DNA from: Malachius bipustulatus
Lineage: Eukaryota > Arthropoda > Insecta > Coleoptera > Melyridae
Direction of reading: 5' to 3'
DNA length: 64,000 bases
NCBI GenBank assembly: GCA_910589415.1
Contig: OU342630.1
Location: 74,954,186-75,018,185, forward strand
Of this stretch, positions 45,888 through 56,526 are shown in pieces. The first letter of the stretch is position 1. The number at the start of each line of letters is the position of its first letter. Below the pieces are notes generated by a model, which saw only the letters and a program-made list of their open reading frames with translations, was not told where the DNA came from and did not search any database. The position numbers and the translations under genes were made by a program.

Positions 45888-47393
45888 TATACACCGTTCA
45901 CTTATTATAAAAGAATTGGGTTATGGTGTAGGGTGATAGAAATCACTGGGTATAACCGCTGTCAATCATTGGCTGGAGTTTGGTTATGTCTCTTTTTTAT
46001 GAGGTTGAAGTTTTATGGCAAGGAACAGGACATAGTTGCCAGATGGATTTTTGATATTTTTGGTATTCTTTTTATTATATTTTTATTAACATCTTTGGGG
46101 GCTTTTTATTTTTAATCATTTAGTCACATATTGCAATCTTTAACTAGAACGCAATGTCGCTGGATCTAAGATCTTAAAATCTTAAAGCTTTTCATAAGAG
46201 TTTGAGAAAAAGGTTATCATGTAATTTTGCCAAGTTAGGAAAATACACAAATGTACTTTTTGAATATAAAATAAAAAACTTGAATCAATTATATTAATTT
46301 ACTTTTAACAAATACATAACAGGTAATTAAAATATATCGGTGCGTTTATTAAAATATTAAAATATAGGTACGTAAATGAAAAATATTTTTCGTCAATTCG
46401 TCGGTTATTCGGTATCGTAGTACTGTGTTAGAAACCAGCCAAAGATTCTAGACTTGAGAATGTTTTACACAAGATACTTTTCAGTTTTCGCTTCTGGCCC
46501 AAAATTATCCCCCATTATAAATAACAGCTACTGCATCCTGCTTAGAATCAGAATCATCTTCAGCGCTCTGATTTTAATAAGATTTTCACCATGTCCATTT
46601 GTTTCGTCCAGTCCTCCGAAATAAGTTTTTCACAATGATTATATTAATTTTGTCATATATCAGGTGTACTTACATTTTGAAAGCTCTTCAAGACATACAT
46701 TCTTTACTTTATCCTTAGAGGGAAGCTGCTAAGCATCGATTGGGTTGTATTGGAAATAGATTATTGCAAATCTTTCGGAAACACAATATTTTCATAATTA
46801 TAGTGCCTGTTTTAGGCGGGCTGCCCAAATGTGTAATTTCACATTTGACCTGTCTAATAATAATACTTGCTAATGCACGGTCTGACTACTATCAGAGACC
46901 GCCTCGGAGACCGCATTACTAGCAATTTAGCAGATACACATATTTTACTTAATACTTACATCCCAAATATATTTTACCTTCAGAGAATGACTTAAATGTT
47001 TGCTCAAAAGTTTGGACTTTCTGGATCTTAATCATTGAAATGCTTTCCTAATGTGGATTTATCCATCTAAAGATATTATTTTCGTCATTTTGCTCTTTCG
47101 AAATTTAAAATGTCAAAAATTTAATAATTTTATTTGTCAGTTTGAAAAAAATTGATCAGAGTAAAAAATTACCTATCCTAGATACCCCTTCTTCTAAAAC
47201 TTCAATTAGACAACAAGGCTGTTAATCAGCTGAGACAATTTGAGTGATTTGACAAATGTCAGTGTTTACTTAACCTTTAATATCTCGATCAGCTGATATT
47301 GTCAATCGAGATCTAGGGAGTTTTCATTTTTGCAAACCTAAAAACAAAAGTTCATGGCCACCTAGTTCTTTTTTAATATGTGAACGGTGTATA
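45888..47393. mobile_element. 1.5-kb non-autonomous DNA transposon (TACACCGTTCAC TIRs)
   Basis: The left end TATACACCGTTCAC (then TTATTATAAAAGAATT) is inverted at the right end (TTCTTTTTTAATATG, then TGAACGGTGTATA). TA flanks both ends, consistent with a TA target duplication. The interior is not palindromic, unlike the foldbacks. A 60-codon hydrophobic frame (45933-46115) has no transposase motif. Confidence 0.6.
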
Positions 47394-49033
47394 GGTACTT
47401 TTGTGTAGCGTGTAACTCAAAAAAGGCTGGGCATTCGAAAATCGCATATAATATAAAAGTTGTAGATAACTTTGTAGTCTTTCATTTATTATTAGGAAAA
47501 TTTTCCCTACCACACCGTTTTTGAGATATAGGGAAGTCCCAAAAGTGAGACCTTTGCCCCCCTCCTCATCCCTGGCTTATCACCTGACCTCATAAAAGTT
47601 TTCATGTTGGCTTTTTAACAGTCACGTATGTACACGTCCTTGCCACATTTGAACAAATTCTGTCCACAGTGATTTGGCCTGTAGTAGGTCGGCAGACCGA
47701 CCGACATTTTTTTAAATCTCTTTTTTGGACTCAGAGGATACGTTTAAATTTGTTTAAAACTTTGAATAATTTTTTTGCACAATCGTAATTGTGGCCCAAT
47801 AATATCATAATTTAGGATTTGGTCAAGTCAAAAATCAGAAGGGGTTACTGATTATTTTGTAATCACAGGCGTATACTTTACTAGAACGTATTAGCACTAT
47901 TTTTTAATGAAGTCTAATGGAATGTTTCTTTTTGTAGTAAACATGTTTAAGATGCTTGGATTTTTTTTGTAGCCATATAATATTTATGTATTAGGTATAT
48001 AAATAGATGTACAGTTTTAAATTGCATCTATTTACTTAGATTTCTGCGGAGATTGTAGACTATTTTCTAGGACGTTAAAAAATGGTATTGATAATAATAA
48101 TTATGCTATTGTAATAATAAAAAAATACAAAAAGGTGAATTTTTTAAAAGATCGATGATCGAGTGTCTAGTGTTGTGTATGTGTGTATGAAATGTCAGGA
48201 TTTATTTCTGCTTCATTTTAGATAAGTTGTTATTTCGAAAGTTCTGCTGCTTGTTTGAAAATGCTCCGTTCATAAGTGCGTGAAAAATGGACAACTAGTT
48301 TCTAGGGCGAGAAACTTCTGTACAACTATGAATAGAATGGGAGGGGCTAGGTAAAAGTGGCACGTGAACAATGCATTAAGAATATCAAATCGTGGAATGG
48401 AAATGAATCGAGTTCATATTAATCCAATTTGGCCTTTCGTTTGTTTCATCTGTGCTTATGCACTATTCCATTTTCGACGATGAAACAGAAAAAGATGTCT
48501 CTTATTCATTAATTTATTTTAATGAAAAATACTCTGAAAAATATAGGTAAATAAAAAGAGAACGAGAAAAGAGGAAGAAGATGTTAGTTTATTTTTATAG
48601 GTGAACCTACCTGTTTAGATAATTATAGCCTTCCGAGACTATGATTCATATAGTAGGTACCTATTTAATTGGTTCCATAACAATAGAAAAACTGTGTTGT
48701 TGTCTATTTTTTTTACATCCATAATGATACATGAGAACCTTTTAGAGACTAATAATTATTTTCTATAAATAATACCATCACGGATTTTAACTGACGATTA
48801 TAATATTGGGCCTGGCAAAAAAACATAAATGTAAAAAACCTAATAGTATACGCACAATTTTGTTTTTAAGAATGAACTGCGTGTTTTAGATTTGTGATAA
48901 AAATAAAACATAAAAATCGACTTTTTGTTTAGATGACTTTTTCCTGGTTCTGTAAAAGATGAATAATTACACTCATGCAGAAACTCGGCTGTCTGTCACA
49001 GCCGAATTTTCGTGATAGATATAGTGATACCCT
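47394..49033. other. Gene-free AT-rich stretch
   Basis: A CCGTTTTTGAGATA motif near 47515 recalls family E. The rest is unique-looking with no supported exon. Confidence 0.35.
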
Positions 49034-49360
49034 GTGGATCCCCGTTGCCCGGTGAATAGCGTGCTGGTTCACCGATCCCGTAGACCTTGGTTCGAATCTC
49101 ATCAGCAGATAAACTATGTGTTGTGCTTCTAATAAGATCAGGATCCACCTTCCACCTTGCAAAAGGCAAATGCAAAACGTTGCACAGTACCTTGCCTATA
49201 GTAAAACCCCTCAAGTAGTGCCGTTCGGACTCAGGCGATAAATAGGGAGGTCCCATTAATGTCATAATATGTCTATCTGATTCTGAACTAATAGCTTACT
49301 CACTACCACTACTGACTTAATATGGGAGAGGTAGCCTACGCCCAGTATTATGCGATATGT
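49034..49360 (+). mobile_element. tRNA-derived SINE, family 1
   Basis: It has an A-box-like CCCGGTGAATAGCG, a B-box TTGGTTCGAATCTC and a body with TTGTTGTGCTT-like, GGATCCACCTT and CCGTTCGGACTCAGGCGATA blocks that match the copy at 52505-52795. It ends near GAGAGGTAGCCTACGCC. Antisense frames of 77-89 codons over it are by-products. Confidence 0.7.
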
Positions 49361-49432
49361 GATTAAGTCACTGCGACTTAAGAGATCTATTGTGTTCTTC
49401 CCCCTGGTGTGGAATCCCATTTATGAAGGTCT

Positions 49433-49636
49433 CTAAGTCCGTTTATTTGGGAAACTTTCGGATTTTGAGAGCATCAAGGTCATATGACGAAGTGTCTCGT
49501 CCCCCTTTCTGCAAAATCTGCAGACGCCGGTCTCTTCTATGTCTAACTTCCTCAGGTGTTCCTTCAGCGTACAGTGTTCCGTCAGGCATCCCATCACACT
49601 GTTCTGAGACCTCTCCCGGTTAAAGTTGACGAGGAG
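49433..49636 (-). pseudogene. Non-LTR retrotransposon C-terminal fragment
   Basis: The minus-strand frame reads NRERSQNSVMGCLTEHCTLK, EHLRKLDIEETG, then VCRFCRKGDETLRHM. This is the well-known C-terminal region of non-LTR (LINE) reverse-transcriptase polyproteins: a TGHC.L..HL..LG.....CR.C..EDET..H motif after the RNase H-like part. The frame is open over about 67 codons but lacks all upstream RT domains, so it is a truncated copy. Its 3' side faces the SINE at 49034-49360, which reads on the opposite strand. Confidence 0.7.
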
Positions 49637-49660
49637 TTATTTGGCTTGTCTCAACCCTGA

Positions 49661-50621
49661 GAGGTTCCTCCATTAGATTTCTCTCAGTTTTTCTTCTTCC
49701 TTTCGGAGTTTTTTTTCGGAGCCATGAAGAACATATATTGACGTTTTAAAACATGGTAAAATATAATAATAATTATTAGGAACAAAATCGCATGAGTCAG
49801 TATTGTTTCGCCTTTGAGGCTCGTCCGTTTTGCCGTATCAGACATCATGAGAGGTGTGCCATTCAAAGGAAACATTTACTTTTTAAAAACCACTTTTAGG
49901 GATTTAAAGTGACCTACACGTCTCAGTGCCATCTAGTGGGTGGTATTACTACTACTAAAAAGAACAACCATTTCATCACTAGAATGAAAGTCTCTAAACT
50001 TTGAACAACTATATTAGAGAATTAGAGATGGATGTATTCCATTCTATTGTGGTTGAGACTCCAAACTCCAATCTTTTGTAAACAGATTTCCTCATTATGG
50101 TGAAGGTTTCGCCCTTTCCTACGCATTTCTCGTTCCCGTAGGTGCGGAAGGTATCGTAAATTATCACTGGAGTTATCATGCTGGATAAGCTAAAGAGTTT
50201 CTTACCATTTTTTGAAACTGATATACGAATACGAGTAGGTATAATTAGTATAATTAGTAGGTAAATTTGTGTTATTTATTTTTAAAATATGGATGAGTAT
50301 AGGTGAGGCGCATATTTAGCATATTATTATTTAAAATCAAGTTTTAACCTCACGATTGATAAATAGGTAAATAGGTAGGTACTCAAGTTCATGGAAAATC
50401 AAGTTAAACTCATAAATTTAATTATTAGAACTTATAAAAATGTGTTTATTTGTTTCGGAGCAGGTGAGTTTTCCAGGAGAGTTTTAGGTCCTTTAACCAC
50501 ATACATACTGACATACTGAGCCCTGTAAGTGGTGATGAAAAACGACTTTCTGTACAAATTTAAAATATTCTCATTTTCAAAACTTTAGTTGTTTGAATAT
50601 TTTTAGTTTTTATATTCATTA
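49661..50621. other. Gene-free stretch
   Basis: AT-rich sequence with no supported exon or repeat. Confidence 0.35.
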
Positions 50622-51426
50622 TACAGGGTGTCTCTGAAAGGTGCGGAAAAAAAGCTACCACAAATTCCTGAGGCCTAAATAAGCCGATCTAACCCAACTT
50701 ATCTCTGTCCAAAAGTTGATGATTTCGGAGATACAGGGTGTCAAAAGTTCAATTTGGTTTCCGTTTTTCTTAAATAACTTTTTTAATAATTAGTATATTT
50801 TCACAATATTTGGTTGAAGGGGCTTTTGTGGGGTGAAAAATTGAAAACTGCAATCACTTTTATTGTAAAATTTAGAGGGCGCCACCTGCGGTACCTTGAA
50901 CACATTCAAAACGAACTATCTTTTTTGGGCCACTCTGTATTGAACTTTTAAATAAAAATTCTTATTCTCCAACGTCTTTTACCAAAAAAAGGCATACGTG
51001 GTAAGAGTTGATTTGAGCAGCCGTTTCTGAGATATCTGGATTTAAGAAAATCACTACGTGCATGGCCAGGCCTAAGTAAGTAATTGTATTAATTGAACAC
51101 AATTTGAAGCAAAGGCGTTGAATTAAAATAACTGTCACTGAAAGCTACAAAAAAACGACTAGGTACATAAATGTGGATTTAACTTTATAGGTACTTTAGT
51201 TAAAACAGTCAATAAGAGATTTATCAACAACAAAAATTTAGTTTAATTTAATTTAAAAAAAAATGCTTTTATCAAAATAAATGTTCAAAATGATCTCCAT
51301 TTTCGTGTATACAAAGATTTATACGTTTAAAAAAATTAAATTGAACTCTTTGGAGCATTTCGTGATCATTTTTCAAAACGTCCATTCCGGTTTCAATACG
51401 TCTCTTTAATTAACCTTCTGTATTTC

Positions 51427-52366
51427 CTATGGCCTAGAATAATACACAAGGGTTTTCAAAGTTCCGCATAAAAAGTAATCCATCGGTGTCATAGCAGGCG
51501 ATCGAGCTGGCCAACTTGTGGGTGCATCATTGGCTCTACCTATCCATCTATTTGGATACTGTTCGCTCAAATAATTACCTACATTTATCGAAAAATGTGG
51601 AGGAGCACCGTCATTCATAAACCACATTCATATTTGAAGTTCCAAGGGCAGGGGATCAAACAAGTATGGTAATTCGTTTTGCAGATGTTCCAAATAATTT
51701 TCGCCATTAAGTCGAGGTGATAAAATGACAGGACCAATTATGAAAGTGTCTATGATTCCTGCCCACACATTGATCTTAAACTCATGCTGATAATGGCTTA
51801 CTTTTGATAAGTAATGGCTTACTTTTGATAAGTAATGGCTTACTTTAATCGCATGAGGATTTTCTCCAGCATAGACATGTTCATTGTGCAAATTACTTAT
51901 GCCACTTCGCGTGAAAAAGGCTTCATCTGTGAATAAAATTCCTTGTGTAAAGTTCCTATCCTGATTCTTCTTGGAAATAAACCGGCAGAAAGCTAGACGT
52001 GGTTCATAATCATGGGGTAAAAGGTCTTATACCCGTTCAATATGAAATGGGTGCAGTAATTGTTCTCTGGTCACCCTGTTAACAGTATCTTTACATACAC
52101 CTAGCTCTAAGCGCAATCGTCTGCTGCTGAGTTTAGGATTTTCTTCAATCCTATTTAAAATATCTTCCTCAACCACTGGAGTTCTTATTCAGGCGTAAAC
52201 CTACCTGTTTCACGAAGACGTCTTTCATTAAAGGTTTTATGGTTTGGTAAGCGACGATTCGGAAATCGTTCACTGATAATCTGCGAGATTCTAAACCATT
52301 TCTTTGGCAATATCCAAAAACCAATAACATATCGTTCATTTCTTCATTAGTATACTGTACGGCCAT
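51427..52366 (-). pseudogene. Decayed DDE transposase (Tc1/mariner-related)
   Basis: The N-terminus (ATG at 52366) reads MAVQYTNEEMNDMLLVFGYC, like the helix-turn-helix region (DUF4817 type) of insect mariner-related transposases. The frame then breaks by frameshift. The central part, NEHVYAGENPHAIKVSHY ... NVWAGIIDTFIIGPVILSPR ... ENYLEHLQNELPYLFD, is open over 51628-51891. One in-frame stop precedes MWFMNDGAPPHFS, and a catalytic-type D follows in SPAMTPMDYFLCG, 43 residues after the preceding D. A 21-bp direct triplication codes VSHYLSK repeats (about 51788-51850). Stops and frameshifts make this copy inactive. I would place it in the Tc1/mariner superfamily, clade unsure. Confidence 0.8.
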
Positions 52367-52504
52367 TACTAAAGTAAATTTGAAAATTGTTTGACAATAA
52401 TTCCAGTGTATGCTTGAATTGTTTTTTTTTTTAGATTCGATTTGACACCAATTACTTACTTGGTTTATAGTGACAGTGATCTCGTTGATGTAAATTCGTT
52501 AAGT

Positions 52505-52795
52505 GGGTTCCGTGGTGTAGTGGATAGAGCGTTCGTCCACCAGCCGGTAAACCTTGGTTCGAAACTCACCAGCAGCCGAAAAGTATTTGTTGTGCTACTC
52601 GAGCCAAAATCGGGATGCACCTTGTGGAAGGCAATGTAAAAGCACCGCATAGTACTCTGCCTCGTAATACTTCTCAAATAGTGCCTTTCGGACTCTTCCG
52701 ATAAAAAGGGTGGCCCCAAAAGAGTGAACTTCAACAGTACGCGCACCACAGGCATATGTGAGAGGTAGCTCACACCTGAAACCTGGTATGGCACT
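52505..52795 (+). mobile_element. tRNA-derived SINE, family 1, inside the transposon
   Basis: It has an A-box-like GTGGTGTAGTGGATAGAGCG and a B-box TTGGTTCGAAACTC, then a body with GGATGCACCTTGTGGAAGG and TTTCGGACTCTTCCGATAAA. TTAAGT flanks both sides (52499-52504, 52796-52801), fitting a target-site duplication. It lies between the transposase start and the right TIR. Confidence 0.8.
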
Positions 52796-53517
52796 TTAAG
52801 TAAAATAATTTTAATTCAATGCCTTCGCTTCAAATTGTGTTCAATTATTACAATAATTTTACTAATAACTACTTACTTAGGCCTGGCCATGCACGTAGTG
52901 ATTTTCTTAAATCCAGATATCTCAGAAACGGCTGCTCAAATCAACTCTTACCACGTATGCCTTTTTTTGATAAAAGACGTTGGAGAATAAGAATTTTTAT
53001 TAAAAAGTTCAATACAGAGTGGCCCAAAAAAGATAGTTCGTTTTGAATGTGTTCAAGGTACCGCAGGTGGCGCCCTCTAAATTTTACAATAAAAGTGATT
53101 GCAGTTTTTAATTTTTCACCCCACAAAAGCCCCTTCAGCCAAATATTGTGAAAATATACCAATTATTAAAAAAGTTATTTAAGAAAAACGGAAACCAAAT
53201 TGAACTTTTGACACCCTGTATCTCCGAAATCATCAACTTTTGGACAGAGATAAGTTGGGTTAGATCGGCTTATTTAGGCCTCAGGAATTTGTGGTAGCTT
53301 TTTTTCCGCACCTTTCAGAGACACCCTGTATATAAGTAGTTTTTTATTTTAATGTTCTCATTTATATTCATAAAGTTGAAACAAAGGTTTTTCAGTCGTT
53401 ATTATTAGAATATTTTATTTTTTTAAATAATATTCTTATAGGTGTTTATTTAATTAAAAGTGTATTAAGTTTATATATAATTATTTATATAAATTATTTA
53501 TATTTATATAATAATAA

Positions 53518-53681
53518 TTTTTCTCTACGACTTTTTTTAAGAATGGTGGACTTTCTACATGCTTGTGGTTGAAGGACGTATTATATCTGGATATTAGCCC
53601 CTTACAGCTCGACTCATCATTACAAAGTTCGATATTTTTAAAGCTGTTTGATGACTTTTTCATATAATCGTAGAGAAAATA
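53518..53681. repeat. About 164-bp repeat with TTTTCTCTACGA inverted ends
   Basis: TTTTCTCTACGA on the left is mirrored by TCGTAGAGAAAA on the right. The right-end block also occurs near 13150 (TTTTCTCTACGACTATATG), so the family is dispersed. Confidence 0.5.
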
Positions 53682-54457
53682 GCGTCTTATACTTCTATTT
53701 CTGCATTTTAGGAATTATTGTTTTTCTTAATGACAGAATTGCACTATTTAAAATGAACAGAATTGCAATTCTAATGTAGCGATAGTACCAAAGTTTTACA
53801 GGGTGCCCTATCTTTACTTTTTTATTTTTAGCTTTTTTTAGTCGAAGAACCCTTTATAATAATAAGAAGTATTGAAGGTGATAGTCATTAATTATTATCA
53901 TAATTTATTGCTCGATGATATAGTTTCGCCATCACATGTAATTATTGGTTTCATTATAAGTAGGGATGTAAAAAAACAATCTGAGAATTTTTTAGTTGAT
54001 TATTGTTTTTCATTAATATGTTCTGAATAATAATGTTGCGCGAACAATTTTTTCTTTGTATTTCTCAATACATAATCAGAACCAATGGCTTCATTGACTC
54101 ATGATTATAATAATCAGAGGTCGAAATCTCCGAGGACTCCTCAAGCTGACCATCACAGTTCTCAAATGATATTATTATTAATAAGTTCACTAAATAGTCC
54201 GGAAGGAATTTTTATTTAGCAACATGTTCTGAAAACTACCCTCGTGTAATTTTTTTTTTTATATTTTTTACAGGTAGGTAGGTAGGTACCTGTTGTACCT
54301 GACCTGCATGCTTGTATTTTAAATTATGGTGTGCCTAATAAATATTGGTCTGCTAACGACTAAAGGTTAATTCATCGATTAATTCTAATCAAAGAAATAT
54401 TTTTCATAACTTTTTAAAAGTTTTTATATTTTTTTATAATTATTGATATGTGATGGA

Positions 54458-54521
54458 TGTGTCATGGACCATATTGCATGTAAGATTTCCTTGCTAATAA
54501 TCTTAACTGGTCCATGACACA
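54458..54521 (+). ncRNA. Precursor-miRNA-like hairpin
   Basis: TGTGTCATGGACCA pairs perfectly with TGGTCCATGACACA at the base. TAAGATT pairs with AATCTTA above an internal bulge, with a loop of about 11 bases. The 64-nt length fits insect pre-miRNAs. A short palindromic MITE would look the same, and there is no expression evidence. Confidence 0.3.
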
Positions 54522-55149
54522 CAACTGGTAGGGTTGCCATGTGGTAAACTGGAGTAAACCACAGATAAATATATATAATTACCATCTAAAACGAATTTTG
54601 TACAAAAATAAGACAAAAATACAATAGAAATCTTGCCAGGTCTTCGAAAAATTGCACTTTCGTTATTTTCACAATTTCAGAAAAAACTTCTCACTAAGGA
54701 AAAAAAAACACTATAAATCGGAATTCAATTATTTATCAAAAATAATTTCTTGATGGAAGTTTTTTTATCAAAATAATCACAAGGAATAATAATAATTCCT
54801 TACATCCCTGGTTATCAAAAAATTTAAGCTAATGCCAGATGCCATTGTATTATCGTTAAACAGTTTTCTTTTTATTACAAAATAAAATATTTCATGTTTC
54901 ACGTAATATTAGAAATTACCCACCTATTAGTTACTCAAATTATCCAACCTTGATCTATTTTTACGACAAAAACATATTAGACGAACTAAACCGATTCTTC
55001 ATTACAATTACCTAGATAACATTTTTCATCGTCTTACAATAACTTGAACTCCTTATTAGGTACCTACCTAAATAAGATTTAGATTTATTGTTCCTAGAAC
55101 TTTGATTCCGCCAGTCCAAATAACTTCAGCCTTTTTGAAAACAGAAATT

Positions 55150-55313
55150 CGCGTGTTAGCAAGTGAAAATGCAATTTTGGCAGGCTTTAGAAAAAAATTC
55201 ATGTCTGAGATTGAACCTGTAATTTGTAAAATGAGAGACTTTTGGTAGTTTACAATTTTAAAATGATTTTTTTTCCGAAGCCTGCCAAAATTACATTTTG
55301 ACTCGCTCACGCG
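55150..55313. mobile_element. 164-bp MITE
   Basis: CGCGTGTTAGCAAGTGAAAA and TTTTGGCAGGCTT are mirrored by AAGCCTGCCAAAATTACATT and GACTCGCTCACGCG. Not related to the TACAGGG family. Confidence 0.65.
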
Positions 55314-56200
55314 ATAGACACCTATTTAAAATAATAAATTAATAGTTTACAGTATAACAACAATGACTCACCTACAAAACAATATAATAATAATTTATAT
55401 TTTTACCTACCTCCTTCTATTTTTTTAAATAAATTATTTTTTGATTGGGTAGTCTGTAAACACGATTATTCATAATAAATTTTTTTGTCAGGATCATGCA
55501 CCTTGAAAAGTTGGGCTTATTAAAAGGTGTCTTGTGTTGTATGTAGTCAAGATCTGTTTCGTTCCAGGAAATGTTAACAAAAGTGGTACCTTGGACTTCA
55601 CTTCATTAAGTAAATTTCTTTAAAAAATCATACAAATTAAATAGTATTGAAGTAATAGGTATATTTATTGGTGCTCGGGGAACAATCACGAATTTTTTTA
55701 AAGATTTTTGTCATAAATTTGGACTACATTCAAAATTATTAAAATCAATAGCAATAATCACCTTAAAAAAATCCATTTATATATTAAGACATCATTTATA
55801 TAGTACATAGTAACTTAATTATTAAAAAAAAAAATTTTTATTGTATTATTATCAATGTTATTAAGTATTCTTTGTTTCTTACAACCCAGACTGTTGGGAA
55901 GATGTAATTTTATTAAATAGTTAATAAAATTTCTATATATATAATGTAAAGTTTCAACACTTATTTACTTTCTTTAATTAAAAATTTACATGATTTGATA
56001 TTTTTATTGTTACCTACGTGTTTATGTAATTGTTATGATTAATAAATTTTAAAAAATCACTGCGATACGCATGTAATAATAATTATTAGAAAATATTAAA
56101 TTTAGACATTTTAAAGTTTATTTTAATGTCTAAATGTGATTTTTTCCCATAGGTAGGTAACTGTTGACAAAATCTGAATTATTGTTCTTTTTTGTTCCAG

Positions 56201-56488
56201 TTTTATCCCGAATTGTCAACTATTTTACTACAACATGGTAAGTGTAATTCAATATTATGTTTATTAGAGGTATACAGGCTGTTCCAATATGCCATGAAAA
56301 CGGGCGATACCGAGTTGGGCCAAGAATTTGGTTCCTCGATAATGTCACAGCTCAGTTGGGTGAAAAACGATATGAGGGGATTGGGCAAACTGGATGGGCA
56401 AAAAATGCCTGCGCGCCTTTCCCATTTATGTTGCAGTGTTGCCGGATTTATTTTGAATAACTGCTACTTGTTGGGAACTAATAACTAG
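56201..56488 (+). CDS. Terminal coding exon of an unidentified gene
   Basis: A textbook acceptor (TGTTCTTTTTTGTTCCAG) is followed in phase 0 by 95 codons to TAG at 56486-56488. The peptide starts FYPELSTILLQHGKCNSI, continues VYRLFQYAMKTGDTELGQEF and SIMSQLSWVKND, and ends SVAGFILNNCYLLGTNN. It looks helical and amphipathic, with five cysteines and two-turn leucine spacing, as in a helical-repeat or C-terminal scaffold region. I do not recognise the family. Upstream exons should lie to the left on the plus strand; the phase-0 donors at 15504, 24243 and 34905 are compatible but unproven. A short internal GTAAGT...TTAG would leave a 30-nt intron, too short, so I read through it. Confidence 0.5.
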   Translation, partial: FYPELSTILLQHGKCNSILCLLEVYRLFQYAMKTGDTELGQEFGSSIMSQLSWVKNDMRGLGKLDGQKMPARLSHLCCSVAGFILNNCYLLGTNN

Positions 56489-56526
56489 TGACTATTCAAA
56501 TAAGTTTTATGCTATTTAATTTACTA

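Larger units (their letters stand above)
50622..53330 (-). mobile_element. DDE transposon with about 510-bp TIRs (TACAGGGTGTCTCTGAAAGG)
   Basis: The ends TACAGGGTGTCTCTGAAAGG and CCTTTCAGAGACACCCTGTA are inverted. The arms match over about 50622-51131 and 52806-53330, with a small insertion on the right. Between them is a decayed transposase on the minus strand and a SINE at 52505-52795. It is the only copy here with transposase sequence, and its termini are those of the smaller foldbacks. An inner TACAGGGTGTCAAAAG level about 112 bp from each end resembles the nested levels of the foldbacks. Confidence 0.88.
53331..56200. other. Gene-free AT-rich stretch, possible intron
   Basis: It contains a short element with TTTTCTCTACGA ends (53518-53680), a hairpin (54458-54521), a MITE (55150-55313) and GGTA repeats near 54271. 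If the 56201 exon is real, this is its upstream intron. Confidence 0.4.

Noticed and set aside
45933..46115. Hydrophobic 60-codon frame inside the 1.5-kb element
   Set aside because: The hydrophobicity follows from T-rich DNA; there is no transposase motif.
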